This document shows, in pieces, positions 1 through 8,854 of a DNA stretch of 64,000 nucleotides. The position numbers and the translations under genes were made by a program. Within the stretch, counting starts at the first letter, position 1; each line of letters opens with the position of its first letter. The notes under the pieces were generated by a model that saw only the letters and a list, made by a program, of their open reading frames with translations, had not been told where the DNA came from and ran no database searches. This stretch comes from Neisseria meningitidis (lineage in GTDB: Bacteria > Pseudomonadota > Gammaproteobacteria > Burkholderiales > Neisseriaceae), in contig NZ_LR134525.1 of assembly GCF_900638555.1 (NCBI RefSeq), positions 1,240,001 to 1,304,000 on the forward strand, read 5' to 3'.

Positions 1-1
1 G

Positions 2-49
2 ACCCTAGCCGCACTGATTCTTTTCATCTTCCGAAACAAAGAACACTGA
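2..49 (+). CDS. C-terminal end of an unidentified membrane protein (partial)
   Basis: Fifteen codons and a TGA stop are visible; the rest lies before the window. The tail is hydrophobic (TLAALILFIF) and then basic/polar (RNKEH), the pattern of a last membrane helix with a short cytoplasmic end. A strong hairpin terminator follows directly, which supports a real gene end. From memory, apolipoprotein N-acyltransferase (lnt) lies near rpoH in meningococci, so it could be that, but nothing in these 15 residues proves it. Confidence 0.45.
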   Translation, partial: TLAALILFIFRNKEH

Positions 50-57
50 TACCTGCA

Positions 58-86
58 CAGCCCGTCCAGACGGGCTGTCTTTTTTC
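58..86 (+). terminator. Intrinsic terminator after the partial gene
   Basis: CAGCCCGT-CCAG-ACGGGCTG forms an 8-bp GC-rich stem with a 4-base loop followed by TCTTTTTTC. Unlike most terminators in this window it is not made of paired DUS. Confidence 0.8.
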
Positions 87-96
87 AAACCGGCTG

Positions 97-125
97 TTTA
101 CATACAACTACGTATGTAATATAAT
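97..125 (+). promoter_or_regulatory. Candidate sigma-70 promoter for rpoH
   Basis: TTTACA (97-102) and a perfect TATAAT (120-125) are separated by 17 bases, a near-consensus housekeeping promoter. It lies about 180 bases upstream of the rpoH start, leaving a long AT-rich leader with no convincing ORF. Confidence 0.6.
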
Positions 126-303
126 TCCGAAATCGGATTGAGCCATCAGGTTTACAAAATCAATCAAACCTGCCTTACAAAATTTTCCTGTCTTTCAAAC
201 CTTAGCGCATATCTCCTGCCAAACATACAAAATACAAGCCAAGCAGTGATATACTGCATCCCAACACAGCAAACCGCCGATACGCAGTTTCAGCCGAAAG
301 GAA

Positions 304-1176
304 ATGCCCCAAATGAATAACGCTTTCGCATTACCCGCCATCCAAAGCGGCAACGGCAGCCTCGAACAATACATCCACACCGTCAACAGCATCCCGATGC
401 TGTCCCAGGAAGAAGAAACCCGCCTCGCCGAACGCCGGATAAAGGGCGACCTCAACGCCGCCAAACAACTCATCCTGTCCCACCTGCGCGTCGTCGTTTC
501 CATCGCGCGCGGCTATGACGGCTACGGGCTGAATCAGGCAGACCTGATTCAGGAAGGCAATATCGGACTGATGAAGGCGGTCAAACGCTACGAGCCAGGT
601 CGAGGCGCGCGTCTGTTTTCATTTGCCGTACACTGGATTAAAGCCGAAATCCACGAGTTTATTTTGAGAAACTGGCGTTTGGTTCGCGTTGCCACCACCA
701 AACCGCAACGCAAGCTGTTTTTCAATTTACGCAGTATGCGTAAAAACCTCAACGCCCTGTCTCCCAAAGAGGCACAAGACATCGCCGACGATTTGGGTGT
801 CAAACTTTCCGAAGTTCTGGAAATGGAACAGCGCATGACGGGACACGACATCGCCATCATGGCAGACAACAGCGACGACGAGGACAGTTTCGCCCCCATC
901 GACTGGCTTGCCGACCACGATTCCGAACCGAGCCGACAACTATCGAAACAGGCGCATTACGCCCTGCAAACAGAAGGTTTACAAAACGCTTTGGCGCAAC
1001 TGGATGACAGGAGCCGCCGTATTGTGGAAAGCCGCTGGCTTCAAGACGACGGCGGGCTGACGCTGCACCAGCTTGCTGCAGAATACGGCGTCTCTGCCGA
1101 GCGCATCCGCCAGATTGAAGCAAAAGCCATGCAGAAACTGCGTGGTTTCCTGACCGAAGAAGCCGAAGCGGTTTGA
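304..1176 (+). CDS. rpoH: RNA polymerase sigma factor RpoH (sigma-32)
   Basis: Heat-shock sigma factor that directs core RNA polymerase to chaperone and protease promoters. Region 2 runs from about residue 60 to 140 (SHLRVVVSIARGY, DLIQEGNIGLMKAVKRY, WIKAEIHEFILRNWRLVR). It is followed by the RpoH-specific box QRKLFFNLR, which separates it from RpoD and RpoS. Region 4 with its helix-turn-helix lies near the C-terminus (LTLHQLAAEYGVSAERIRQIE). The 290-residue length is normal. AAAGGAA precedes the ATG at 304; an in-frame ATG at 313 is an alternative. Monocistronic: promoter upstream and its own hairpin downstream. Confidence 0.95.
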   Translation: MPQMNNAFALPAIQSGNGSLEQYIHTVNSIPMLSQEEETRLAERRIKGDLNAAKQLILSHLRVVVSIARGYDGYGLNQADLIQEGNIGLMKAVKRYEPGRGARLFSFAVHWIKAEIHEFILRNWRLVRVATTKPQRKLFFNLRSMRKNLNALSPKEAQDIADDLGVKLSEVLEMEQRMTGHDIAIMADNSDDEDSFAPIDWLADHDSEPSRQLSKQAHYALQTEGLQNALAQLDDRSRRIVESRWLQDDGGLTLHQLAAEYGVSAERIRQIEAKAMQKLRGFLTEEAEAV

Positions 1177-1190
1177 AATAGACATAATTA

Positions 1191-1226
1191 AACACCCGAC
1201 AAGCCGGTTTGTCGGGTGTTTTTTTA
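1191..1226 (+). terminator. rpoH terminator
   Basis: AACACCCGAC and GTCGGGTGTT form a 10-bp stem followed by seven T residues, 14 bases after the rpoH stop codon. Confidence 0.85.
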
Positions 1227-1368
1227 TAATAGAAACCCCAATGAGGCTTGTGTATCGTGCTGTACACGATTTTATCCGTCCACGCCGTTGCAATTGCCGA
1301 AATCAAAAAGCAGACATGCACCAGACACTGCCGCATCAGCTGCTTTTCCGACAGATTGGCGGAATTGA

Positions 1369-1523
1369 TATAGTGGATTAACAAAAATCAGGACAAGGCG
1401 GCGAAGCCGCAGACAGTACAAATAGTACGGAACCGATTCACTTGGTGCTTCAGCACCTTAGAGAATCGTTCTCTTTGAGCTAAGGCGAGGCAACGCCGTA
1501 CTGGTTTTGGTTAATCCACTATA
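1369..1523. repeat. Correia element (CREE), full-length 155 bp
   Basis: The ends are TATAGTGGATTAAC and GTTAATCCACTATA, and the core contains the long form with the GAGAATCGTTCTC palindrome. It fills most of the 486-base gap between rpoH and yicC. The rest of that gap (1227-1368 and 1524-1662) shows no ORF I would support. Confidence 0.95.
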
Positions 1524-1662
1524 CATTTCCCTTCCTTGCAGCAACAAAAGAGCGTGATTCCAATCTGCCGCTGCAAAACCTTCAATTTTTCACACCCGAA
1601 AACGCTTGCCGCCATACAGATGTGATATATTGATTCCATTTTAACGGGCTTCGGAGAACGAC

Positions 1663-2547
1663 ATGAGCAGCGGAAATATCCACATCCACAGCATGACCGG
1701 CTTTGCCAACGCGGCGGCAGAGTGCGGCAGCAAACGCATCAACCTCGACATCCGCGCCGTCAACCACCGCTTTTTGGACATTCAAATCAGGATGCCGGAT
1801 GATTTGCGCTATTTGGAAAGCGGTATCCGCGAGAAAATTTCATCCCATATCGCGCGCGGCAAAGTCGAATGCAAAATCCAAATTCAAGATACGGAAAACA
1901 GCAGACAGTCCTTGGAACTCAACTCGGATTTGGTGAACCAGCTTGCCGAAATCAACAAAAACCTCCGCAAGCATCACGATTTGGCAAAACTGGGCGTTGC
2001 CGACATCCTGCGTTTCCCCGGCGTATTGGCAAGCCAAAGGGAAAATACGGAGGAATTGGCAAAAAGCATTACCGAACTGACCGAAAAAGCGTTAAAAGAC
2101 TTTACTGCCGCACGCCGGCGCGAAGGGAAAAAATTGGGCGAGCACCTGTTACAACGCCTCGAAAGCATGGAAGAAATCATAGATGCATTGAGCGAACTCT
2201 TTCCTACCCTGCTGGAAACACATAAAGAAAAAATCCGCGCCCGCCTCGTCGAAGCAGTCGGCGACATCAATAATGACAGGCTGCAACAGGAATTTGCCCT
2301 CTTTATTCAAAAATCCGACATCGACGAAGAATTCAGCCGCCTGCGCACGCATATCGACGAAGTACGCCGCATCGTTACCGAACACAAAGGCAGCAGCGGA
2401 AAACGCTTGGATTTCCTGATGCAGGAATTAAACCGCGAAGCCAACACTTTGGGCAGCAAATCCATTGCCGCCGAATGCACCCAAGCCTCGGTCGAACTGA
2501 AAGTCTTAATCGAGCAGATGCGGGAACAAGTGCAGAATATCGAATAA
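1663..2547 (+). CDS. yicC: YicC family endoribonuclease-like protein
   Basis: The 294-residue protein begins with the family signature MTGFAN at about residue 11 (N-terminal YicC domain) and ends with the DUF1732 domain (SSGKRLDFLMQELNREANTLGSKS, then VELKVLIEQMREQVQNIE). In E. coli YicC is a toroidal endoribonuclease acting on small RNA; the precise role in Neisseria is unknown. Start chosen at the ATG with GGAGAA just upstream; the next ATG (the MTGF methionine) is possible. Monocistronic: CREE before, DUS hairpin after. Confidence 0.88.
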   Translation: MSSGNIHIHSMTGFANAAAECGSKRINLDIRAVNHRFLDIQIRMPDDLRYLESGIREKISSHIARGKVECKIQIQDTENSRQSLELNSDLVNQLAEINKNLRKHHDLAKLGVADILRFPGVLASQRENTEELAKSITELTEKALKDFTAARRREGKKLGEHLLQRLESMEEIIDALSELFPTLLETHKEKIRARLVEAVGDINNDRLQQEFALFIQKSDIDEEFSRLRTHIDEVRRIVTEHKGSSGKRLDFLMQELNREANTLGSKSIAAECTQASVELKVLIEQMREQVQNIE

Positions 2548-2567
2548 TCGGTTTCCCCGATAACCAA

Positions 2568-2602
2568 ATGCCGTCTGAAAGCCCTTTCAGACGGCATTTT
2601 TT
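2568..2602. terminator. DUS inverted-pair terminator (yicC / RDD gene)
   Basis: ATGCCGTCTGAAA and TTTCAGACGGCAT face each other across a 4-base loop, followed by a T tract. It sits between convergent genes, so it can serve both as terminator and as uptake signal. Confidence 0.85.
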
Positions 2603-2630
2603 CAGTTTGAAACCTTTGCGGTATAAAGGC

Positions 2631-3146
2631 TTAAGGCTTTCCTTTGACCGCCACCAATCTTGTTCCTGCAAGAAAATCATACAGAAACTGCCGATCGGGA
2701 TTCAGCAGTGCGAACCCCCACGGTAAAATCAGCCAAATCAATGCCGCGCCGGCCGCGCCCTTGGGCGGAATGCCGAGGAAGTGGCGTAATCCGGCATAAG
2801 CAAGCATAGGAATGAAGACGATAAATATGCACGCCCAAATAAAGCGCAGGCGCAGCAGGTGCAAAGACGGCTGTATGCCGTTAAGGTCGCACAAGCCGAT
2901 TTTCCATGTCCTCATCGCCAAGGTCTGCCCCTGACCGTGCCAGTTGGCGCGAAAATAAAGCCACCATGATCCCATTATCAGGATACTCGTTACCAATGCA
3001 GAAACCGCGATAGAAACGGGATTCAGAAAAATGGCGGCAATACCGGCAAACAATGCTGCCAAACAGGTTGCCGCACCGACCAGCAGCATTTCGTACAGCA
3101 TGGCGGCAAAGCGGCGTTTGAGCGGGGCGGTTTTCAGTGTCATCAT
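2631..3146 (-). CDS. RDD family membrane protein
   Basis: The protein starts MMTLKTAPLKRRFAAMLYE, the RDD N-terminal pattern in which the first helix carries Arg and Asp/Glu-type residues. Four hydrophobic segments follow (about residues 16-35, 40-60, 110-130, 140-160 from this start), with GQTLAMRTWKIGLCD between them, a typical RDD loop. Family members are inner-membrane proteins, often of unknown transport function. A longer reading frame from 3197 begins with MPSE, which is only a translated DUS, so I place the start at 3146 (3143 equally possible). Confidence 0.75.
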   Translation of the reverse strand: MMTLKTAPLKRRFAAMLYEMLLVGAATCLAALFAGIAAIFLNPVSIAVSALVTSILIMGSWWLYFRANWHGQGQTLAMRTWKIGLCDLNGIQPSLHLLRLRFIWACIFIVFIPMLAYAGLRHFLGIPPKGAAGAALIWLILPWGFALLNPDRQFLYDFLAGTRLVAVKGKP

Positions 3147-3161
3147 CTTTTCAATCAGAAT

Positions 3162-3197
3162 ATGCCGTCTGAAACGCCAACAGGCTTCAGACGGCAT
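3162..3197. terminator. DUS inverted-pair hairpin
   Basis: ATGCCGTCTGAA...TTCAGACGGCAT lies between the minus-strand gene ending at 3221 and the RDD gene start, so it is a likely terminator for the former. Confidence 0.65.
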
Positions 3198-3220
3198 TCA
3201 TACAGATATGCCTCGGACGG

Positions 3221-3640
3221 TTAACGGTGCGGACGTTTCTGACCGCGCGACTGTTTTGCCGCCATTTGATTGATTTCCTGACGTGTCGGGCGTTTTTTGA
3301 ACATAGCGTGCGCCTCGTCCACCGAACATTTTTGCGACAGGCAGATCAGGGTAATCGCATCTTTTTGGTGTTGTCCGCCGCTGTGGTACATACGGCGCAG
3401 GTTTGCCTCGTTGATTCTGCCTTTTTCGGGATCGATGTCGAATTTTTTCAGACGTTCGATAAACTGGCGTTGCTGTCGGCGGGATGTCCAAACAAAGCCG
3501 CCCGCAGCGGCGGCGACGATGACGGCGGCAAGCAGGATGGCAAGCGGCCAGGAATCGACAATCAATACGATAATGAGGCTTAAAACGGCGGTGGTCAGTA
3601 AAATCAGGCCGCCCAAGCGCAGTTTGGTCTTATTGTCCAT
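3221..3640 (-). CDS. Conserved membrane-anchored protein, function unknown
   Basis: 139 residues. Two adjacent hydrophobic segments at about residues 8-28 and 31-51 (LGGLILLTTAVLSLIIVLIV and LAILLAAVIVAAAAGGFVW) are followed by a soluble basic domain containing RINEANLRRMYHSGGQHQKDAITLIC and a Lys/Arg-rich tail. The last part, with CSVDEAHAMFKKRPT, looks like a small helical domain. I do not recognise the family. It lies downstream of holA on the same strand, but 120 bases with a DUS-like hairpin separate them. Confidence 0.65.
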   Translation of the reverse strand: MDNKTKLRLGGLILLTTAVLSLIIVLIVDSWPLAILLAAVIVAAAAGGFVWTSRRQQRQFIERLKKFDIDPEKGRINEANLRRMYHSGGQHQKDAITLICLSQKCSVDEAHAMFKKRPTRQEINQMAAKQSRGQKRPHR

Positions 3641-3760
3641 AGGGTTGATGTTCCTTTATTGAGGTGGTCGTGCCGTCTGAAATGTTTTCGGACGGATTGG
3701 TGAATACTTTTCAGGATTAACGGTATTTTACAGTATTTTCGGATTTTGGGGATTACCGCT

Positions 3761-4759
3761 TTATTCCGCCAGCGACACGACAAGCCGTTTGAATACCGTC
3801 CATGCGTCGCCCTCTTCCGCGCCTTTGATGATTCGGTCGATTTGGGCGCAGGTTTTGAGCGCGTCAAGCAGGCGGACGACGGAAATCCGCTTGACCGCAA
3901 GCGGTGCGAGCGTCTGCTTGTCGCCCCAAAGCCTGAGGCTGTTGCGGACGGATTGGATGCTCTGCCCCTGCTTCAGGGCGGCAGCAAGCCGGATCAGCGT
4001 CCGCACGTCTTCGGCAACCGCCCACAGCAACAGCACCGGTTCTTCGCCCTCTTCCCGCAATCCGTCCAAAAGCCTGCATACGCGCAGGACATCGCCCTTC
4101 ATCCACGCGCCTGCCAGTTGGAACGCGTCGAAGCGGGCGACGTTGGCAACGGCGGTTTGCGCCTCATCGATATTGACGGTATGCCCTTTCGGATACAGCA
4201 GCCCGAGCTTGTCGATTTCCTGACGCGCCGCCAACAGATTGCCTTCCACGCGCTCAGCAAACAGTGCCAATGCGTCTGCCTCGATACCCAAACCGATTTT
4301 GTCCAGCCGTCCGCGTATCCATTGGGGCAAAGCCGCCGCGCCGACCGGTTTGGCTTCCCACACTTCCCCCTTTGCCGCCAATGCGGCAAACCATTTGGAC
4401 TGGAGCTGGGTTTTCTCCAGTTTGGGCAGCAAAACCAGCGTTACCGTATCTTCCGGCAATCGGGCGGCAAAATCCTGCAACGCCTCGCCGCCGGTTTTGC
4501 CGGGTTTTCCGTTGGGGATATGCAGTTCCAACAGCTTCAAATCGGCAAACAGACCCGCACTGCCTGCGGTTTGCAACAGTTCGTTCCAATCGAAGGCATT
4601 GTCTGCCGTATAAACTTCCCGATTAAGGTAACCTTGTTTCTTCGCCGCCGCCCTCAATGCGTCCAATGCCTCGATACGCAACAGTTCTTCCTCGCCGTGG
4701 ATGACGTACAGAGGTTTCAAAGGCGCGTCCGTATCAATGCGTCCGATATGTGCCGCCAC
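3761..4759 (-). CDS. holA: DNA polymerase III subunit delta
   Basis: The clamp-loader delta subunit opens the beta sliding clamp. The 332-residue protein opens with PLKPLYVIHGEEELLRIEALDALR, the family N-terminus (a degenerate P-loop region), contains VTLVLLPKLEKTQLQSKWF and GNLLAARQEIDKLGLLY, and ends with the collar domain (MKGDVLRVCRLLDGLREEGEEPVLLLWAVAEDVRTL). The start codon is GTG, one base after the lptE stop (TGA-C-GTG), so the two genes are almost certainly translationally coupled. The lptE-holA pairing is common in proteobacteria. Confidence 0.93.
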   Translation of the reverse strand: MAAHIGRIDTDAPLKPLYVIHGEEELLRIEALDALRAAAKKQGYLNREVYTADNAFDWNELLQTAGSAGLFADLKLLELHIPNGKPGKTGGEALQDFAARLPEDTVTLVLLPKLEKTQLQSKWFAALAAKGEVWEAKPVGAAALPQWIRGRLDKIGLGIEADALALFAERVEGNLLAARQEIDKLGLLYPKGHTVNIDEAQTAVANVARFDAFQLAGAWMKGDVLRVCRLLDGLREEGEEPVLLLWAVAEDVRTLIRLAAALKQGQSIQSVRNSLRLWGDKQTLAPLAVKRISVVRLLDALKTCAQIDRIIKGAEEGDAWTVFKRLVVSLAE

Positions 4760-4760
4760 G

Positions 4761-5240
4761 TCATTCCGCCTTCAGAAAGGTCAGGCGGCGGACAATCTGT
4801 TCGGCGGCATCCTGCCGCATTTCCGCCCACAATGCCGCTTCCTCTTCCTGTTTGCCCAAGATCTCGTTGTCGGCATAAGCAAGGACGCGGCGGACGGACA
4901 CGGTCATCGGTTTGCCGACCGGCTCGCCGCGTTTCAATACCTGCGCTTCAACCGTCAATATCAAAAGATATTCGTTGATGACTGCCGCACGGGTAACGGT
5001 GTAGGTTTCCTTGTTTTGGGAAACGCTGTCTATACGCAGGGTCATCTGCGCGCCGGCAGCATCGTCCACCCTACCCGAAGCCTGATACAGCGCGGTTTCC
5101 AAAGGAAACTGCAATGCCTGTCCGCCTTCGATGTGCCAGCTCCGGTAGGTCAGCGGCGGAGAAATGCCGTCTGCACCTTTCAGGTGGAAACCGCACGCGC
5201 CCAGCATCAGCACTGCGGCAGTAAGAAACAGTTTGTTCAT
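4761..5240 (-). CDS. lptE: LPS-assembly lipoprotein LptE
   Basis: Outer-membrane lipoprotein that plugs LptD during insertion of lipopolysaccharide/lipooligosaccharide. The signal peptide ends with a lipobox, LGAC at Cys16, followed directly by GFHLKG, the hallmark LptE/RlpB start. The 159-residue length fits. C-terminal half has RVLAYADNEILGKQEEEAALWAEMRQDAAEQIVRRL, also typical. It lies immediately upstream of holA. Confidence 0.92.
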   Translation of the reverse strand: MNKLFLTAAVLMLGACGFHLKGADGISPPLTYRSWHIEGGQALQFPLETALYQASGRVDDAAGAQMTLRIDSVSQNKETYTVTRAAVINEYLLILTVEAQVLKRGEPVGKPMTVSVRRVLAYADNEILGKQEEEAALWAEMRQDAAEQIVRRLTFLKAE

Positions 5241-5291
5241 GGCTTGCCTTTCTCAAAAGCACAAAGTCGGTAGATTATATCAGCGGCGTGT

Positions 5292-6071
5292 TCAGACGGC
5301 ATTGCCGTCCAGCCAAATCAAGCTCGCCATACGCCCTGTCGCTCCGTCGCGGCGGTAGGAAAAGAAAGTATCCCGTTCCAAAACCGTACAATGCGTGCCG
5401 CCATATACGCCGCCCACGCCTTCGCGCTTCAGAATCAGGCGGGCGAGCGCGTAAAGGTCGGCAAGGAATTTGCCGCTGCCTATGCCTTCAAATGCGGTGG
5501 CGGCTTCGGGCATGGGCGTGCAGAACGCATCAAACACATCCTGTCCGACTTCAAACGCATCCGCACTGATGGCGGGGCCGAGATACGCCATCATTTCGAC
5601 GGGCGGAACCTTCATTGCGGCTATGGTGTTTTGCAGTACGCCGCCCGCCAAACCGCGCCAGCCCGCGTGTGCGGCGGCAACCGCCGTACCCGCCCTGTCG
5701 CAAAACAAAACAGGCAGACAGTCTGCGGTCATCACGGCACAGACGGCTTTACCCGTATCGTCCACGGAAGCGTCGGCATCGGGCGTGCCGTCCAATGCTT
5801 CGGCAGCATTGACGACGACGGTACTGTGGATTTGATTGAGGTAGGCAACGGGCAATCCGACCTGCTGTTGCACGATTTCGCGGTTGCGGCGCACGGCTTC
5901 GGGATTGTCGCCGACGTGCGTACCGAGGTTCAAACTCTGATACGCACCTTGGCTCACGCCGCCGTTGCGCGTGGTAATCAGGGTTTTCACATTGGCGGGC
6001 GCGGGCCAATCGGCGGTCAGGAAGTTTTTGCCTTTCGGGGCGAGATTTAGGGTTTCTGTGATGGTTTTCAT
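5292..6071 (-). CDS. pgeF: Peptidoglycan editing factor PgeF (laccase-domain family)
   Basis: 259 residues with the Cu/Zn-type motifs of the family: TRNGGVSQGAYQSLNLG near residue 34, NQIHS near 79, TADCLPVLFCD near 115, HAGWRG near 134, and the C-terminal FFSYRRDGATGR. Family members (YfiH/PgeF) remove wrongly incorporated residues from peptidoglycan stems. The stop codon TGA is the TGA inside a DUS (GCCGTCTGAA), so the last two residues Ala-Val are DUS-encoded. Upstream of lptE on the same strand with a 51-base gap. Confidence 0.88.
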   Translation of the reverse strand: MKTITETLNLAPKGKNFLTADWPAPANVKTLITTRNGGVSQGAYQSLNLGTHVGDNPEAVRRNREIVQQQVGLPVAYLNQIHSTVVVNAAEALDGTPDADASVDDTGKAVCAVMTADCLPVLFCDRAGTAVAAAHAGWRGLAGGVLQNTIAAMKVPPVEMMAYLGPAISADAFEVGQDVFDAFCTPMPEAATAFEGIGSGKFLADLYALARLILKREGVGGVYGGTHCTVLERDTFFSYRRDGATGRMASLIWLDGNAV

Positions 6072-6147
6072 TGGATATTGGAATAGGTGTGTGGCGGAAA
6101 GGGTTGATTAACTGCCTTCGGGGCAAATGAATGCTTGTTTTTTCGTC

Positions 6148-6167
6148 ATTCCCACACAGGCGGGAAT
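6148..6167. repeat. dRS3 repeat, single copy
   Basis: ATTCCCACACAGGCGGGAAT fits the dRS3 pattern ATTCCC-N8-GGGAAT exactly. A stray copy in the pgeF/asbT intergenic region. Confidence 0.85.
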
Positions 6168-6237
6168 TCGGAGATTCGGGATTGTTTTCAAACGTTCGGG
6201 TTCGGATTCTTGCCGGTGCGGGAATGATGCCCTTATA

Positions 6238-6344
6238 TATAGTGGATTAAATTTAAATCAGGACAAGGCGACGAAGCCGCAGACAGTACAAATAGTACGG
6301 CAAGGCGAGGCAACGCCGTACTGGTTTAAATTTAATCCACTATA
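6238..6344. repeat. Correia element (CREE), short 107-bp form
   Basis: Ends TATAGTGGATTAAATTTAAATC and GATTTAAATTTAATCCACTATA-type; the internal ~50-bp block with the GAGAATCGTTCTC palindrome is missing. Lies in the 558-base gap between pgeF and asbT. Confidence 0.93.
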
Positions 6345-6356
6345 CTTTCTCCGAGC

Positions 6357-6478
6357 TTTATATGTTTCAACAGAGGACGGCACATCAAGCACCGCACTGC
6401 GTGTTGCCCGAACGAGACTGCCCTCCGATTAGATTCTATCGCTATAAACAGACGGGTTTCAACCGAAAAGGAATGGGA
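6357..6478 (+). repeat. REP2/CREN-like leader repeat, copy A
   Basis: Begins TATGTTTCAACA and ends GGGTTTCAACCGAAAAGGAA, shared with copy B at 21508-21645 upstream of rsmA; the centre is diverged (GGACGGCACAT...AAGCACCGC is conserved). In copy B the terminal AAAAGGAA is the ribosome-binding site of rsmA. Here it is followed only by a 24-codon ORF. The family name is from memory of meningococcal REP2 (contact-regulatory) elements and needs checking. Confidence 0.55.
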
Positions 6479-6553
6479 ATGAAGTCCGTTTCCGACACCT
6501 CTCGGGCGATGCCGTCTGAAAACCAATCTCCACTTTCAGACGGCATTGTTTAG
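6479..6553 (+). CDS. 24-codon mini-ORF behind the leader repeat (doubtful)
   Basis: ATG at 6479 is preceded by AAAAGGAATGGGA and encodes 24 residues ending TAG. Half of the sequence (AMPSENQSPLSDGIV) is simply a translated DUS inverted pair. It may be the stump of a gene once expressed from the leader repeat, with the body lost, or chance. Confidence 0.2.
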   Translation: MKSVSDTSRAMPSENQSPLSDGIV

Positions 6554-6581
6554 GCACGGTCATTTTGCAAATTAAGGTTAA

Positions 6582-7577
<996 letters not shown>

Positions 7578-7592
7578 ACGCCTTTCATCATA

Positions 7593-7655
7593 ATGCCGTC
7601 TGAACGGGGCAAACGAAACCGGCGGTTTCCGCCCGACCCCTTCAGACGGCCTTTG
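7593..7655. terminator. DUS inverted pair with internal hairpin
   Basis: ATGCCGTCTGAACGGGG and CCCCTTCAGACGGCC flank a second small hairpin (AAACCG-CGGTTT). It lies between the convergent asbT and rluD genes. Confidence 0.7.
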
Positions 7656-7729
7656 TTTGAAATCGGCGGGAACGATTGCCCGGCTGCTCCGGTTCGGCTG
7701 CCTGCGTTCGCCCCGCCTTTCAAGCCGCC

Positions 7730-8854
7730 TCACTCCCTTACATAAACCACTTCGACATCGTAGTCGTCTTCGTTCCAATCGTCATCGTCGTCCGCGCCGA
7801 ATTTGTCCTGCCATTCCTCTTCATTGCTCAAAGACGAATCCAAACCGGCTTCAAGACGGAGGACAGACAATAAATGATATATGTCGTCCGGAATCGGTGC
7901 CTCAAACGAAACGGTTTCGCCGCTTTCCGGATGGGTAAAACTCAAGCGGTAGGCGTGCAACGCCTGACGCGCGCCCAGACTTTTAACGGCTTCTTTCACC
8001 GTGTCGCCGCACGGGTGGCGCGGGTTGCCGTAAACCGGGTCGCCGGCAAGCGGATGGTTGGCCTCACGCATATGGACGCGGATTTGGTGCGTCCTGCCTG
8101 TTTCGAGCGAGCATTCGATATAGCTGTGCGCCAGATAGCGTTCCAACACTTTGACGTGGGTAACGGCTGGTTTGCCGCCGAATTTGACGACTGCCATTTT
8201 CAGGCGGTTGTGCGGATCGCGTCCGATTTGGGTTTCGATTTTACCGTCAAAGGGAACGATGCCGTTGGCGACGGCGCGGTAAATGCGTTTGACCGTGCGT
8301 TCCTGAAGCTGCCGCACAAGGGAATTTTGCGCCGGCAGGGTTTTGGCAACCACCATCAGCCCGCTGGTTTCCTTGTCGAGGCGGTGGACGATGCCCGCGC
8401 GCGGAATTTGGGACAGCTCGGGGCAATGCGCCAACAGGCCGTTGAGCAGCGTCCCCGTCCAGTTGCCCGCCGCCGGATGCACCACCAGTCCGGCCGGTTT
8501 GTTGACGACGATGACGGTATCGTCTTCGTAAACAATATCCAAAGCCATAGGCTCTGGAACAAACGCCAGATTTTCCTCACTCGGACGGACGGTTACACGG
8601 ATTTGCTCACCGCCTATCATTTTGTCTTTGGGTTGCGAAGGTTTATCGTTTACAATAACCGCGCCCTCTTTAATCCATAATGTCAGGCGGCTGCGCGAAT
8701 AGTCGGGCAGAAGTTTCGCCAACACCGCATCCAACCGCCCGCCGGCAAGCTCGAGCGGAACGGTCAGACCGATACGGTTTTCAGTTTCGGAAGCTGACGC
8801 AAAGTCTGAATCGTCGCTATAATCGGATTCATTATCAAAGGAAGTATTCTGCAT
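7730..8854 (-). CDS. rluD: 23S rRNA pseudouridine(1911/1915/1917) synthase RluD
   Basis: N-terminal S4 domain (GRLDAVLAKLLPDYSRSRLTLWIKEGAVIVNDK) followed by the RluA-type catalytic domain: VVNKPAGLVVHPAAGN, then the active-site motif GIVHRLDKETSGLMVVAKT with catalytic Asp in HRLD. The acidic C-terminal tail (DDDDDWNEDDYDVEVVYVRE) is unusual. I place the start at ATG 8854 (MQNTSFDNESD); the longer frame from 8908 runs into bamD. The start codon overlaps the bamD start by two bases on the opposite strand (CATG). Modifies helix 69 of 23S rRNA during 50S maturation. Confidence 0.9.
   Translation of the reverse strand: MQNTSFDNESDYSDDSDFASASETENRIGLTVPLELAGGRLDAVLAKLLPDYSRSRLTLWIKEGAVIVNDKPSQPKDKMIGGEQIRVTVRPSEENLAFVPEPMALDIVYEDDTVIVVNKPAGLVVHPAAGNWTGTLLNGLLAHCPELSQIPRAGIVHRLDKETSGLMVVAKTLPAQNSLVRQLQERTVKRIYRAVANGIVPFDGKIETQIGRDPHNRLKMAVVKFGGKPAVTHVKVLERYLAHSYIECSLETGRTHQIRVHMREANHPLAGDPVYGNPRHPCGDTVKEAVKSLGARQALHAYRLSFTHPESGETVSFEAPIPDDIYHLLSVLRLEAGLDSSLSNEEEWQDKFGADDDDDWNEDDYDVEVVYVRE

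Noticed and set aside
138..320. Leader peptide upstream of rpoH
   Set aside because: No ribosome-binding site and no sequence feature of a leader; likely untranslated leader RNA.
2631..3197. Starts reading MPSE... (also at 20759, 34282, 36177, 41160)
   Set aside because: MPSE is the translation of the DUS ATGCCGTCTGAA, not a real N-terminus; better starts lie downstream.
3746..4978. Long plus-strand frames over holA and lptE (also 7874-8680, 22343-23692, 27236-28732, 48167-49522, 55059-55919)
   Set aside because: Antisense shadows of GC-rich genes; no family motifs, and the genes on the other strand are certain.
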